This document shows, in pieces, positions 27,095-35,274 of a stretch of 64,000 nucleotides of DNA. The stretch spans positions 124,001 through 188,000 of the forward strand of contig LQPU01000025.1 of the NCBI GenBank assembly GCA_002101905.1, given 5' to 3'. Under the pieces are notes generated by a model that did not search any database, was not told where the DNA came from, and was given only the letters and a program-made list of their open reading frames with translations. Positions within the stretch are counted from its first letter, which is position 1. Each line of letters begins with the position of its first letter. A program made the translations under genes and the position numbers. This DNA comes from Mycobacterium shimoidei (GTDB lineage: Bacteria > Actinomycetota > Actinomycetes > Mycobacteriales > Mycobacteriaceae).

Positions 27095-28242
27095 GTCGCC
27101 GGCTGCTCCGCCTTCTCGCCGGCTTGCCGCTTGAGGTTTTCCTCGACTTCGCGGTGCCACTTCTCGTTGGCGACGGTGGTGTCCACCTCGATCTCGAAGC
27201 GGTCGGTCATATCCGGGGTGACGTCGGCGACGTCGACATAGAACTGCTGATACCAACGCCGCATCTGATAGACCGCGCCGTCCTCTTCCACAAGCAGCGG
27301 GTTGTCGATGCGGGTCTTGTGCTTCCAGATCTCGACGTCCTGCAGGAAGCCCTTGCTGACGCCTTCGGTGAAGGTATTGGCCAGCTTCTCGGTCATCTCC
27401 TCATCCAAGCCCTTGGGCTTTTCGACGATGACGCCCCACTGCAACACGAACGAGTCCTGGGTCACCGGGTAGTGGCAATTGATCAAGATGGACTCGGCCT
27501 TGTAGTCGCCGTAGGTGTTGTGCAGCCAGTTGATCATGAACGACGGGCCGAAGTAGGACGCCTCCGAATCCAAGTGGGCTTCGCCGTAGGAGGTGCCCAT
27601 GTCGGTGACGTCCGGGCGGCCGACGTTGTGCAGGTACTGCGATGCGATGTGACCTTCGAACACGTTCTTGAAGTACGTCGGCAGCCCGAAGTGGATGTAG
27701 AAGAAGTGCGCCATGTCGGTGACGTTGTCGATGATGTCGCGGCAGTTGCTGCCCTCGATCAGAATCGAGTTCCACTTCCAGTCGGTCCACTCGTCACTGG
27801 CCGCCTCGGGGATCTCCGGGATCCGCACCTCAGGCTGCGGTGGGTTGCCCTCGTGGTCGTGCCACACGAACAGCAGTCCGCCGCGCACGTCGGTGGTCCA
27901 GGAGCGGGTGCGGGCCAGTCGCGGGGTGCGCTTGGCATAGGGCACCAGTTTGCACTTGCCGTCGCCGCCCCAGCGCCAATCGTGGAACGGGCAAGCGACC
28001 TCGTCGCCCTTGATGGTGCCCTGGGCCAGGTCGCCCCCCATGTGCCGGCAATAGCCGTCCAGGACGTGCAGCTCGCCGCGTGAGTCGGCGAATACCACGA
28101 GATGGGTGCCGAACGCGTCGATACCGTGCGGTTTCCCGTCCAAGTAGCTCTTGACCGGGCCAAGGCAGTGCCAGCCGCGGGCATACCTGTCGGGCAGGGT
28201 GCCGGTATCGATCTCCCGAATGCCGGCGGTCTCGGTAGCCAT
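27091..28242 (-). CDS. kshA: KshA, 3-ketosteroid 9-alpha-hydroxylase oxygenase component
   Basis: A 383-residue Rieske non-heme iron monooxygenase. The Rieske ligands are Cys65, His67, Cys84 and His87, with the standard 16-residue spacing. The mononuclear iron site lies in IDNVTDMAHFFYIHFGLP (Asp, two His). It matches Rv3526. With the reductase KshB (not in this window) it hydroxylates C9, and with KstD this opens ring B. The ATG lies 28 bases below a KstR operator. The downstream small gene overlaps it. Confidence 0.96.
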   Translation of the reverse strand: MATETAGIREIDTGTLPDRYARGWHCLGPVKSYLDGKPHGIDAFGTHLVVFADSRGELHVLDGYCRHMGGDLAQGTIKGDEVACPFHDWRWGGDGKCKLVPYAKRTPRLARTRSWTTDVRGGLLFVWHDHEGNPPQPEVRIPEIPEAASDEWTDWKWNSILIEGSNCRDIIDNVTDMAHFFYIHFGLPTYFKNVFEGHIASQYLHNVGRPDVTDMGTSYGEAHLDSEASYFGPSFMINWLHNTYGDYKAESILINCHYPVTQDSFVLQWGVIVEKPKGLDEEMTEKLANTFTEGVSKGFLQDVEIWKHKTRIDNPLLVEEDGAVYQMRRWYQQFYVDVADVTPDMTDRFEIEVDTTVANEKWHREVEENLKRQAGEKAEQPAT

Positions 28243-28270
28243 GACGCCTCCAACTCCGTGAGCTTCTAAC

Positions 28271-28284
28271 TAGAACACGTTACA
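28271..28284. promoter_or_regulatory. KstR operator upstream of kshA (TAGAACACGTTACA)
   Basis: Matches TnnAACnnGTTnnA. It is 28 bases from the kshA start and 70 from the divergent carbonic-anhydrase-like gene at 28355, so it could act on both. Confidence 0.9.
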
Positions 28285-28354
28285 GTTTTTGCCGGGGAGC
28301 GCGCAACGACGGTGCTCTGGAGGGGTCGTACCCGGCTTGGGGTATATCTGAACG

Positions 28355-28879
28355 ATGCCGCTGTTCTCTTTCGAGGGCCGATCGCCAAAGGTCGACCCCG
28401 CCGCCTTCATCGCCCCTACCGCCACTCTGATCGGCGACGTCACAGTCGAAGCGGGGGCGTCGGTGTGGTTCAACGCCGTGCTGCGCGGTGACTACGCTCC
28501 GGTCATCGTGCGCGAGGGCGCCAACATCCAGGACGGATCGGTGTTGCACGCGCCGCCGGGCATTCCGGTCGATATCGGCCCCGGGGCAACCGTGGCGCAT
28601 ATGTGCACCATTCACGGTGTTCACGTCGGCGCGGAGGCATTGATCGCCAACCATGCCACCGTCTTGGACGGTGCCGTGATCGGCGCGCGGAGTCTGATCG
28701 CCGCCGGGGCGCTGGTGGTCGGCGGGACCAAGATTCCCGACGAGGTCTTGGTGGTCGGAGCGCCGGCCACCATCAAGGGACCGATCGCCGGGACCGGCGC
28801 CGAGATGTGGGTGAACGCCAATCCGCAGGCCTACCAGGACCTGGCCCGGCGCTACCTGACCGGGCTCGAGCCGATCTAG
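28355..28879 (+). CDS. Gamma-carbonic-anhydrase-like left-handed beta-helix protein (Rv3525c type)
   Basis: A 174-residue hexapeptide-repeat protein. Repeats such as ATLIGDVTVEAGASVWFNAVLRGD, GANIQDGSVLH and HGVHVGAEALIANHATVLDGAVIG form the left-handed helix, and three His (in VAHMC, IHGVHVG and NHATV) are placed to bind a metal between subunits. It matches Rv3525c. Members are variously called gamma-carbonic anhydrase, PaaY-like or YrdA-like. It faces kshA across a KstR site, but its link to sterol use is unproven. Confidence 0.88.
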   Translation: MPLFSFEGRSPKVDPAAFIAPTATLIGDVTVEAGASVWFNAVLRGDYAPVIVREGANIQDGSVLHAPPGIPVDIGPGATVAHMCTIHGVHVGAEALIANHATVLDGAVIGARSLIAAGALVVGGTKIPDEVLVVGAPATIKGPIAGTGAEMWVNANPQAYQDLARRYLTGLEPI

Positions 28880-28885
28880 CCAGCC

Positions 28886-29392
28886 TCAGACGAGGCCGAA
28901 CTGAATCAGCAGAATGAACAGGTCGGCGAGGGGATCTTCGAACGGAATCGAGAACGTACTGTTCAGGAACGGGAACATCTCCGATTGGAAGGTGTTGATC
29001 GTCTCTCCGGCCATCCCGATGCCGATGTCCCCGGGCACTCCGAAGTCCGCCAGGTTGTTTTCCGGGTCGTCGCCGGAGGTCAGCACGTCGATGAACAGCG
29101 GAGTCGAGAAGACCACCGCGACAAAATTGTCGTCGGGGTCGCCGGCCGAGACGAGCGTGAACAGGCCTAAATCCCTGACGGAGCTGACAAAGTCCGGGTC
29201 GTCAACGGCCAACGTCAGCGGCGAGAGGTCGGGCCCGCTGATCAATGCGTCGCTCATGACGGCCGCGCCCACGCCCGCGTTGTCATCACCGGTGTCTGCA
29301 TCGGCCACGCCGCAGGTCGCCAGCCCGATGAATCCGGCGCCCAACGCAGCGCCGACAGTTATGGCCACCCGGTGCCGAAGGACAGTACTCAT
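28886..29392 (-). CDS. Small secreted protein of unknown function
   Basis: A 168-residue protein starting with a signal peptide (residues 1 to about 33: charged start, hydrophobic VGAALGAGFIGLATCG, then ADADTG). The mature part is acidic and rich in Asp, Gly, Phe and Leu, with no Cys pairs. It ends FILLIQFGLV, a hydrophobic C-terminus that might contact membrane. I do not recognise a family. It converges on the carbonic-anhydrase-like gene with six bases between. No equivalent comes to mind at the M. tuberculosis locus. Confidence 0.7.
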   Translation of the reverse strand: MSTVLRHRVAITVGAALGAGFIGLATCGVADADTGDDNAGVGAAVMSDALISGPDLSPLTLAVDDPDFVSSVRDLGLFTLVSAGDPDDNFVAVVFSTPLFIDVLTSGDDPENNLADFGVPGDIGIGMAGETINTFQSEMFPFLNSTFSIPFEDPLADLFILLIQFGLV

Positions 29393-29509
29393 GGGAGCTC
29401 CTTTCGACGACGTGCGTCATCTACATCACGTCAGGAGCGGGGCGGCGGTTCAACCCCCTGGCGGGTGAATGTGCTCGATCAGGCCCCCCGGGGGCGGCGC
29501 GGTGCCGAG

Positions 29510-29917
29510 CTAGACCGGCCGGGCGGTCGCGCTCGCGCGGTCGACTTCCCAATACGCGCGCAGCGCCGCCAGCTTGCCGTCGTCGTCGGCCTTATAGGTG
29601 AACACCCCTTCGGCGGTGACCTGGTAGCCGGCCGTGGTGATCACGATGTTGCCGACGTTGGCTTCCTCGTTGCCGCACTGGAAGGTGTCGTGGAAGTTGA
29701 ATTCGATTTTGTCGGTCGGGGCGATCGCTTTGTCCCAGAACGCTGAAATCGCGTCGCGGCCGCGGTGGCCTTTGCCCTCCGGATCAAAATGCGACGGTCC
29801 GATGGGATCTTCGACGATGGCGTCGTCGGCGAATACTGCCAGCCAGGCGTCTTTGTCGCGGGCGATGACGGCCTCACGGGAGCGTTTGCCGGCCAAGTGT
29901 GCGGGTGAGTTGTTCAT
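29510..29917 (-). CDS. NTF2-like/SnoaL-like protein (ketosteroid-isomerase fold)
   Basis: A 135-residue NTF2-like protein: helix AVIARDKDAWLAVFADDAIVEDPIGPS at the N-terminus, then GRDAISAFWDKAIAP and a sheet ending YWEVDRA. The Asp in VEDPIG is where SnoaL/ketosteroid isomerase proteins often carry an acid. Its place next to steroid genes makes a steroid-binding or isomerase role attractive, but the catalytic Tyr/Asp pair of true delta5-3-ketosteroid isomerase cannot be assigned by eye. It follows the LLM gene by seven bases on the same strand. Confidence 0.8.
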   Translation of the reverse strand: MNNSPAHLAGKRSREAVIARDKDAWLAVFADDAIVEDPIGPSHFDPEGKGHRGRDAISAFWDKAIAPTDKIEFNFHDTFQCGNEEANVGNIVITTAGYQVTAEGVFTYKADDDGKLAALRAYWEVDRASATARPV

Positions 29918-29924
29918 GGTTTGT

Positions 29925-30806
29925 TCAGCGGTCCTGCCATCCCGAATGGATATAGGTGTCGGCGAAACGCTTCAGCGAGTCCTTTTTCTCCTCCAGCGGC
30001 GCGTCGAAGCCCAGCCCGTCAAACACCCACGGGATGACGATGTTGTCGGTCACCCCGATCTCGGCGAGTTCGCGGTGGCCGTCGACGCCGAACTTGTCGA
30101 TGCACACCGCCTGGATTTCGAACGGCTGATCGGCCCGCCCGTATTCGGCGCGCAACGCGCTGAGTTTGCCGATGGTTTCGGCGAGCTGTCCGGCGGTCAT
30201 CATCGCGCTGGTCCAGCCGTCGCTGATGCGGGCGGCCCGCCGCAATGCGACGTCGGTGTGGCCGCCGACGTAAATCGGTACGGGTTGGCTGGGGGCCGGG
30301 CTCATCTGCAGTCGGCCGAAATCGTAGAACTCGCCGTGGAATTCGACCATGCCGCCTGCGAGCACCAGTTTGATGACCTCGATCATCTCGTCGACCCGCG
30401 CGCCTCGGCGCCGGTACGGCATCCCACACCACTCGAATTCTTCTGGTGCCCAGCCGATTCCGACACCGAAGCCGAACCTGTTGTTGGTCAGGTTGGCCAC
30501 CGAGCCGACCTGGCGCGCCAGCAGCAGTGGGTGGCGGGAGCCGAGTTTCATCACGTTGGTGTAGAACCGCAGTGTCGAGGTGACCGCGCCCATCGCGGCG
30601 GCGGCGATCAGCGGATCAACCCACGGCGTGTTCTCGTCCCACATCCGCGACCCGTCCGGGGTGTAGGGATAGTCGGCCGCGGCTTTCTCCATATAAAACA
30701 GTGAGTCGGGCAGCGCGATCGCGTCGAACCCCACTTCTTCGGCGGTCTTGGCCAGCTCGATCAGCTGATCGATCGGGCCCATCGCGATGCTGCAGGTGTA
30801 CTTCAT
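29925..30806 (-). CDS. LLM-class F420-dependent oxidoreductase
   Basis: A 293-residue luciferase-like TIM-barrel protein. GFDAIALPDSLFY near residue 27, LTNNRFGFGVGIGWAPEEFEWCG around the middle and VPIYVGGHTDVALRRAARISDGW are characteristic of mycobacterial F420-dependent members. I start it at the ATG at 30806 (MKYTCSI); a longer frame adds 16 residues. It lies 11 bases after ltp3 and seven before the NTF2-like gene, so it probably belongs to the ltp4-ltp3 transcript. I do not recall this gene between ltp3 and kshA in M. tuberculosis H37Rv. Confidence 0.85.
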   Translation of the reverse strand: MKYTCSIAMGPIDQLIELAKTAEEVGFDAIALPDSLFYMEKAAADYPYTPDGSRMWDENTPWVDPLIAAAAMGAVTSTLRFYTNVMKLGSRHPLLLARQVGSVANLTNNRFGFGVGIGWAPEEFEWCGMPYRRRGARVDEMIEVIKLVLAGGMVEFHGEFYDFGRLQMSPAPSQPVPIYVGGHTDVALRRAARISDGWTSAMMTAGQLAETIGKLSALRAEYGRADQPFEIQAVCIDKFGVDGHRELAEIGVTDNIVIPWVFDGLGFDAPLEEKKDSLKRFADTYIHSGWQDR

Positions 30807-30817
30807 CACTTGGCCTA

Positions 30818-31996
30818 TCACTTGGCCCCGGGTTTGTCGGCGCCGACCACCCACATCGAGTAGTACTGGGAGCCGCCGCCGTAGGCGTGACCCAAAGCTT
30901 TACGCGCCCCCGGAACCTGGTGGTCGCCCGCCTTGCCCATCACCTGGATGGCCGCTTCGGCGAAGCGGATCAGCCCGGACGCGCCGATCGGATTCGACGA
31001 CAGCACACCACCAGAGGCGTTGACCGGGATCCGGCCGCCGATCGCGGTTTCACCGGCCTCGGTGAGTTTCCAGCCCTCACCCTCGGGTGCGAATCCGAGG
31101 TTCTCCAGCCACATCGGTTCGAACCATGAGAACGGCACGTAGATCTCGGCGGCGTCGATCTCGTCGATCGGGCTGCTGATGCCGGCTGCCTTCCACAGTG
31201 CCTTGGCGGCGTCACGGCCGGCCTGCGGGTTGACCTGGTCGCGGCCGGCGTAGGCCAGCGGTTCGGTGCGCAGCGCGGTGGCGTGGATCCAGGCAACCGG
31301 ATGACCTTCGGCGACCCGCCCGTCGGCGAGATCCTCGTTGCCGATCACCACCGCGCAGGCGCCGTCGGACGACGGGCAGGTCTCGTCGAAGCGAATGGGA
31401 TCCCACAGCATCTGCGACGACATCACTTTCTCCAGCGTGATGTCCGGTTGATGCAGGTGCGCCAACGGGTTCTTGGCGCCGTTGCGCCTGTCCTTGACAG
31501 CCACCATGGCACCGATGTGTGTCGGCGCGCCCGATCGGCGGATGTAGGCGCGCACGTGCGGAGCGAAATAGCCACCGGCACCCGCACCCACAGGCTTGGT
31601 AAACGGCACCGGAATACTCAACGCCCACATGGCATTCGACTCGGACTGCTTCTCCCACGCCATCGCCAGCACGCGGCGGTAGCGGCCCGACTGCACCAAG
31701 CTCGCTGCCACCACGGCGGTCGACCCGCCCACCGAGCCCGCGGTGTGCACCCGGATCAGCGGCTTGCCGGTGGCGCCGACGGCGTCGGCCATGAACAGCT
31801 CCGGCATCATCACGCCCTCGAAGAAGTCGGGGGCTTTTCCGACGACGACAGCGTCGATGTCGTCCATGGTCGATCCGGAGTCGGACAATGCCTTGTCGAT
31901 CGCCTCGCGGACCAGGCCGTTCATCGAGACGTCGTGGCGCTTGGAGACGTACTTCGTCTGGCCGGTGCCGAGCACCGCAGCAAGTCGTTTAGTCAT
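30818..31996 (-). CDS. ltp3: Ltp3, thiolase-like lipid-transfer/aldolase protein
   Basis: A 392-residue thiolase-superfamily protein of the SCP-x type. Segments include IRVHTAGSVGGSTAVVAASLVQSG (nucleophile-loop region, with Ala/Gly rather than Cys), SSDGACAVVIGNE and the C-terminal NASGGVLSSNPIGASGLIRFAEA. It matches Rv3523. In Rhodococcus, ltp3 and ltp4 are needed to degrade C24-branched sterol side chains, so a lyase step on phytosterol side chains is likely. It follows ltp4 across a MIRU-like repeat that provides its ribosome site. Confidence 0.92.
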   Translation of the reverse strand: MTKRLAAVLGTGQTKYVSKRHDVSMNGLVREAIDKALSDSGSTMDDIDAVVVGKAPDFFEGVMMPELFMADAVGATGKPLIRVHTAGSVGGSTAVVAASLVQSGRYRRVLAMAWEKQSESNAMWALSIPVPFTKPVGAGAGGYFAPHVRAYIRRSGAPTHIGAMVAVKDRRNGAKNPLAHLHQPDITLEKVMSSQMLWDPIRFDETCPSSDGACAVVIGNEDLADGRVAEGHPVAWIHATALRTEPLAYAGRDQVNPQAGRDAAKALWKAAGISSPIDEIDAAEIYVPFSWFEPMWLENLGFAPEGEGWKLTEAGETAIGGRIPVNASGGVLSSNPIGASGLIRFAEAAIQVMGKAGDHQVPGARKALGHAYGGGSQYYSMWVVGADKPGAK

Positions 31997-32041
31997 TTGG
32001 CGCCACTCCTCCTCATCGCTTCGCTCTGCTTCGTCGCCGGC
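31997..32041 (-). repeat. MIRU-like repeat supplying the ltp3 ribosome site
   Basis: On the minus strand the ltp4-ltp3 gap contains GCCGGCGACGAAGCAGAGCG then AAGCGATGAGGAGGAGTGGC and CGCCAA before the ltp3 ATG. It has the same order and sense as the hsaG-hsaF copy; both downstream genes even begin ATGACT. Confidence 0.7.
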
Positions 32042-32053
32042 GCACCGCCACGA

Positions 32054-33115
32054 TTATTTTCCTTCCAGCACGGCGACGAGATTCTGTTGCAACACCGGGC
32101 CGCTGGTCGCGTGCGCGAGAACCCGGCCTGCCGAGCCAGAGAAAATATGTTGTGCCGCAAAGCCGATGCGCTCCAACCCGGCCGAGAACATCGGGTTGGC
32201 CGCCAGTGCGCCGCCCGACGGGTTGACCTTCGTCGACGACGGCAGGCCGATAGCCTCGGTCAGGATCAGCTGCTGATGGGTGAACGGCGCATGAATCTCG
32301 GCCACCTCGATCGAGCTGGTGTCGCCGGCCGTCGCGGCCTTGGCGGATGCCTGCGTCGACGCAGACGCGGTCAGGTCACGGGCGCCCAACACCGGAGTCT
32401 CGATACGGTGCTCGATCCCGGTGATCCACGCGGGATTCTCCCGCAGCTCGCGGGCCCTCTCGCCGGCGGCCAGCACGATCGCCGACGCACCGTCGGTGAT
32501 CGGCGCAATGTCGTGGCGGCGAAGGGGATCGGCGAAGAACGGCCGGGCCAGCAGCTCGTCGATGCTCTTCGCGGGCTTTTCCGAATCGGTGCGCCCGGCG
32601 GCGGCGAACGAGTCCAGCGCCACCTGCGCCATCTGCTCGGCCGTCCACTTGCCGGCGTCCAGGCCCAACCGGGCCTGCAACCCCGCCAGTGAAATCGAGT
32701 CCGGCCACAGCGGCGCAACCGAATACGGATCGGTCTGCAGCGCGAGCACCCTGCGCAGGGTGCCGGCCGAAGACTTGCCGAAGCCGTAGACAAGTGCGGT
32801 GTCGACCTCACCGGTCAACAGCTTGATGTAGGCCTCGTAAAGTGCCCACGCGCCGTCCATCTCGACATGCGACTCGTTGATCGGCGGCACTGCGCCGATC
32901 GAGTCGATCGCGGAGATGAACGAGAACGCCCTGCCGGCAAGATAATCCGACGAACCCGAGCACCAGAAGCCGATGTCGGTCTGCTCGAGCCCGAGTTCGT
33001 CGTAAAGCGCATGGAAGCACGGCATCAACATCTCGACGCCGTTGGTGGTGCCGTCGGTGCGGCGCACATGCGGCGCATGGGCGAATCCGACGACAGCTAC
33101 CTCGCGTTCGGTCAT
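32054..33115 (-). CDS. ltp4: Ltp4, thiolase-like lipid-transfer/aldolase protein
   Basis: A 353-residue thiolase-fold protein, shorter than Ltp3. The N-terminal VAVVGFAHAPHVRR, the INESHVEMDGAWALYEAYIKL region and the C-terminal NPSGGALAANPMFSAGLERIGFAA match the sterol lipid-transfer group. It matches Rv3522. It sits 10 bases after the tandem-DUF35 gene and before ltp3, so the three are probably made together. By analogy with Ltp2 docked on a DUF35 domain, Ltp3/Ltp4 may form a retro-aldolase with the neighbouring DUF35 protein; that is inference. Confidence 0.92.
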   Translation of the reverse strand: MTEREVAVVGFAHAPHVRRTDGTTNGVEMLMPCFHALYDELGLEQTDIGFWCSGSSDYLAGRAFSFISAIDSIGAVPPINESHVEMDGAWALYEAYIKLLTGEVDTALVYGFGKSSAGTLRRVLALQTDPYSVAPLWPDSISLAGLQARLGLDAGKWTAEQMAQVALDSFAAAGRTDSEKPAKSIDELLARPFFADPLRRHDIAPITDGASAIVLAAGERARELRENPAWITGIEHRIETPVLGARDLTASASTQASAKAATAGDTSSIEVAEIHAPFTHQQLILTEAIGLPSSTKVNPSGGALAANPMFSAGLERIGFAAQHIFSGSAGRVLAHATSGPVLQQNLVAVLEGK

Positions 33116-33125
33116 CTTGAGTTCC

Positions 33126-34118
33126 TCACAGGTGGTGCTTGTAGGTGTCGTAATCGGCGTCGGGTTCGCCGGTCGGCTTGAAGTATTCGATGTTGTCGAT
33201 GCCCAGACCCCGTTGGTCGCGGGGCTTCCACACCGCCTGCACCCGCATGCCCATCCGCACCTCGGAGGCGTCGATCTCGGAAATCAGGTGCAGGAACGGG
33301 ATATCGGCGCCGTCGAGGAGGACGTACGCGGCGACGTACGGCGGTTTGATGCGCTGTCCGGCGAACGGAATGTTGATGATTGCGAACGTCGTCACCGTCC
33401 CCTTGTCGGGCAGCTCGACGAAGTTGTCGAGTTCCAGGCCCGTTGCCGGATCCGCTTCCCTGGGCGGGAAATACACCTTTCCGTCCTTGCCGGTGCGGGC
33501 GCCGAGCAACTTGCCCTCCTCGAGAGCCCGCAAGAACACGGTCTCGGGCAGTGACGCGGTGTGCTGGATTTCGACGCTGATCGGCGTCTCCTGGATGGTC
33601 ACCGGGTCGCGGTCGTCGGTCGTTTCCTCGACGGGCTCGGCCTGCTCGCCGAGCGCGAAGTAGGCGATATCGGTGATCGCTCCAGCCGGCTCGTCGACCC
33701 AGTGGGCGTGCACGCGCGCACCGGTGCTGATCGCGTCGGATGATCCGACGTCGACGGCGTGCAGCAGCGGAATGTCGGCGCCGTCGAGCTTGATCAGCGC
33801 CCAGGCAAATGGCCGATCGAGCGGCTGCCCTTCCAGCGGCTCGGGCTGCCAGCTCCACGACAGCACGGTCCCGACACTTGCCACCGGTACGATCTCGGTC
33901 AATCGTTCATAGGTCACCGGGTCGAACTCGGCGGGCGGGACGTAAACCCGGCCATCGGAGCCCCGGACACCGACGATGCGTCGCTCACGCAGGGCGGTGA
34001 AGAACTGGCTGAGGATAGGTCCGACTGAACGGGTGTAGTTGAACGACAGTTTCAGAGGTGCCGAAAGAGGTCGCTGATCGGTATCGATCTGCACCGGGCT
34101 GCTTTGGCTGGTGGTCAC
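33126..34118 (-). CDS. Tandem DUF35/OB-fold protein (Rv3521 type)
   Basis: A 330-residue protein with two DUF35-like halves (about 20-160 and 180-325), each with FFTAL/VFLRALEEGKL, a VYVPP or VYFPP turn and a closing OB-fold. The zinc-ribbon Cys of ordinary DUF35 proteins are missing in both halves. I chose the GTG at 34118 because an open extension upstream runs through the KstR operator. It is the first gene of the ltp4-ltp3 run and matches Rv3521. It may be the docking partner for Ltp3 or Ltp4. Confidence 0.86.
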   Translation of the reverse strand: MTTSQSSPVQIDTDQRPLSAPLKLSFNYTRSVGPILSQFFTALRERRIVGVRGSDGRVYVPPAEFDPVTYERLTEIVPVASVGTVLSWSWQPEPLEGQPLDRPFAWALIKLDGADIPLLHAVDVGSSDAISTGARVHAHWVDEPAGAITDIAYFALGEQAEPVEETTDDRDPVTIQETPISVEIQHTASLPETVFLRALEEGKLLGARTGKDGKVYFPPREADPATGLELDNFVELPDKGTVTTFAIINIPFAGQRIKPPYVAAYVLLDGADIPFLHLISEIDASEVRMGMRVQAVWKPRDQRGLGIDNIEYFKPTGEPDADYDTYKHHL

Positions 34119-34127
34119 AGCATCGAG

Positions 34128-34141
34128 TAGAACAGGTTCTA
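34128..34141. promoter_or_regulatory. KstR operator (TAGAACAGGTTCTA)
   Basis: Matches the KstR pattern and is a near-perfect palindrome. It lies nine bases from the DUF35 gene start and 47 from the divergent LLM gene, so it should control both directions. Confidence 0.9.
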
Positions 34142-34188
34142 AGAATGGTTTCAAGATACGGTCGGGACCAGCAAGAAAGGCGGCTCGC

Positions 34189-35220
34189 ATGAAGCTCGGA
34201 CTCCAGCTGGGATATTGGGGCGCTGCGCCGCCGGAGAACGCCGGTGAACTGGTGGCCGCGGCCGAGGAGGCCGGCTTCGACGCGGTGTTCACCGCTGAAG
34301 CGTGGGGATCGGACGCCTACACGCCGCTGGCCTGGTGGGGATCGTCGACGCAGCGGGTGCGGCTGGGCACCTCGGTTGTGCAGCTCTCGGCGCGCACCCC
34401 GACTGCCTGCGCGATGGCCGCGCTGACGCTTGACCATCTCTGCGGTGGCCGGCACATGCTGGGCCTGGGCGTATCGGGGCCGCAGGTCGTCGAGGGCTGG
34501 TACGGGCAACCGTTTCCCAAGCCGTTGGCCCGCACCCGCGAATACATCGACATCGTCCGCCAGGTCTGGGCCCGCGAGAAGCCGGTGACCAGCGAGGGCC
34601 CGCACTACCCACTGCCGCTGACCGGCGCTGCCACAACGGGTTTGGGCAAAGCGCTCAAGCCCATCACCCACCCGCTGCGCTCTGACATCCCGATTCTGCT
34701 GGGCGCGGAGGGGCCCAAGAACGTCGCGTTGGCTGCCGAGATTTGTGACGGCTGGCTGCCGATCTTCTACACGCCGCGGCTGGCCGACACCTACAACGAG
34801 TGGCTCGATGAGGGGTTCGCCCGGCCGGGCGCGCGGCGCAGCCGTCAGGACTTCGAGATCTGTGCGACGGCCAACATCGTGATCACCGACGACCGCAGCG
34901 CCGCATTCGCGGCCATGAAGCCCTACATAGCGCTCTACATGGGCGGCATGGGCGCCGAGGACACCAACTTCCACGCCGACGTCTACCGCCGGATGGGCTA
35001 CGCCGAGGTGGTCGACGACGTGACCAAGCTCTTTCGCAGCAACCAGAAGGACAAAGCCGCGGAGATCATCCCCGACGAGGTCATCAACGACGCCGCGATC
35101 GTGGGCGACGTCGACTACGTGCGTAAGCAGATCAAGGTCTGGGAGGCCGCCGGCGTCACGATGATGGTGGTCTCCGCGCGCAGCCCAGAGCAGGTCCGTG
35201 AGCTCGCGGGGTTGATCTAG
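34189..35220 (+). CDS. LLM-class F420-dependent oxidoreductase (Rv3520c type)
   Basis: A 343-residue luciferase-like protein. The start MKLGLQLGYWGAAPPENAG, the active-site region AGFDAVFTAEAWGSDAYTPLAW, LGLGVSGPQVVEGWYGQPF and PILLGAEGPKNVALAAEICDGW are typical of F420-dependent reductases. It matches Rv3520c. I start at the ATG at 34189; an open extension upstream crosses the KstR site. It is a KstR-regulon member, so a redox step on a sterol side-chain or ring intermediate is likely, but the substrate is unknown. It is paralogous to the LLM gene at 29925. Confidence 0.88.
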   Translation: MKLGLQLGYWGAAPPENAGELVAAAEEAGFDAVFTAEAWGSDAYTPLAWWGSSTQRVRLGTSVVQLSARTPTACAMAALTLDHLCGGRHMLGLGVSGPQVVEGWYGQPFPKPLARTREYIDIVRQVWAREKPVTSEGPHYPLPLTGAATTGLGKALKPITHPLRSDIPILLGAEGPKNVALAAEICDGWLPIFYTPRLADTYNEWLDEGFARPGARRSRQDFEICATANIVITDDRSAAFAAMKPYIALYMGGMGAEDTNFHADVYRRMGYAEVVDDVTKLFRSNQKDKAAEIIPDEVINDAAIVGDVDYVRKQIKVWEAAGVTMMVVSARSPEQVRELAGLI

Positions 35221-35250
35221 CGGGGGTCTAGCGGGGTATTGCCGGACGGA

Positions 35251-35264
35251 TAGAACACGTTCTA
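35251..35264. promoter_or_regulatory. KstR operator upstream of the ADC-like gene and cyp142 (TAGAACACGTTCTA)
   Basis: A perfect palindrome identical to the site at 23541. It ends 10 bases before the ATG at 35275 and probably controls the two-gene run ending with cyp142. Confidence 0.92.
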
Positions 35265-35274
35265 GATTGACCGG

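Noticed and set aside
29483..29495. The GCCCCCCGGGGGC dyad as a terminator
   Set aside because: The centre leaves almost no loop and there is no other support; likely a chance G+C run.
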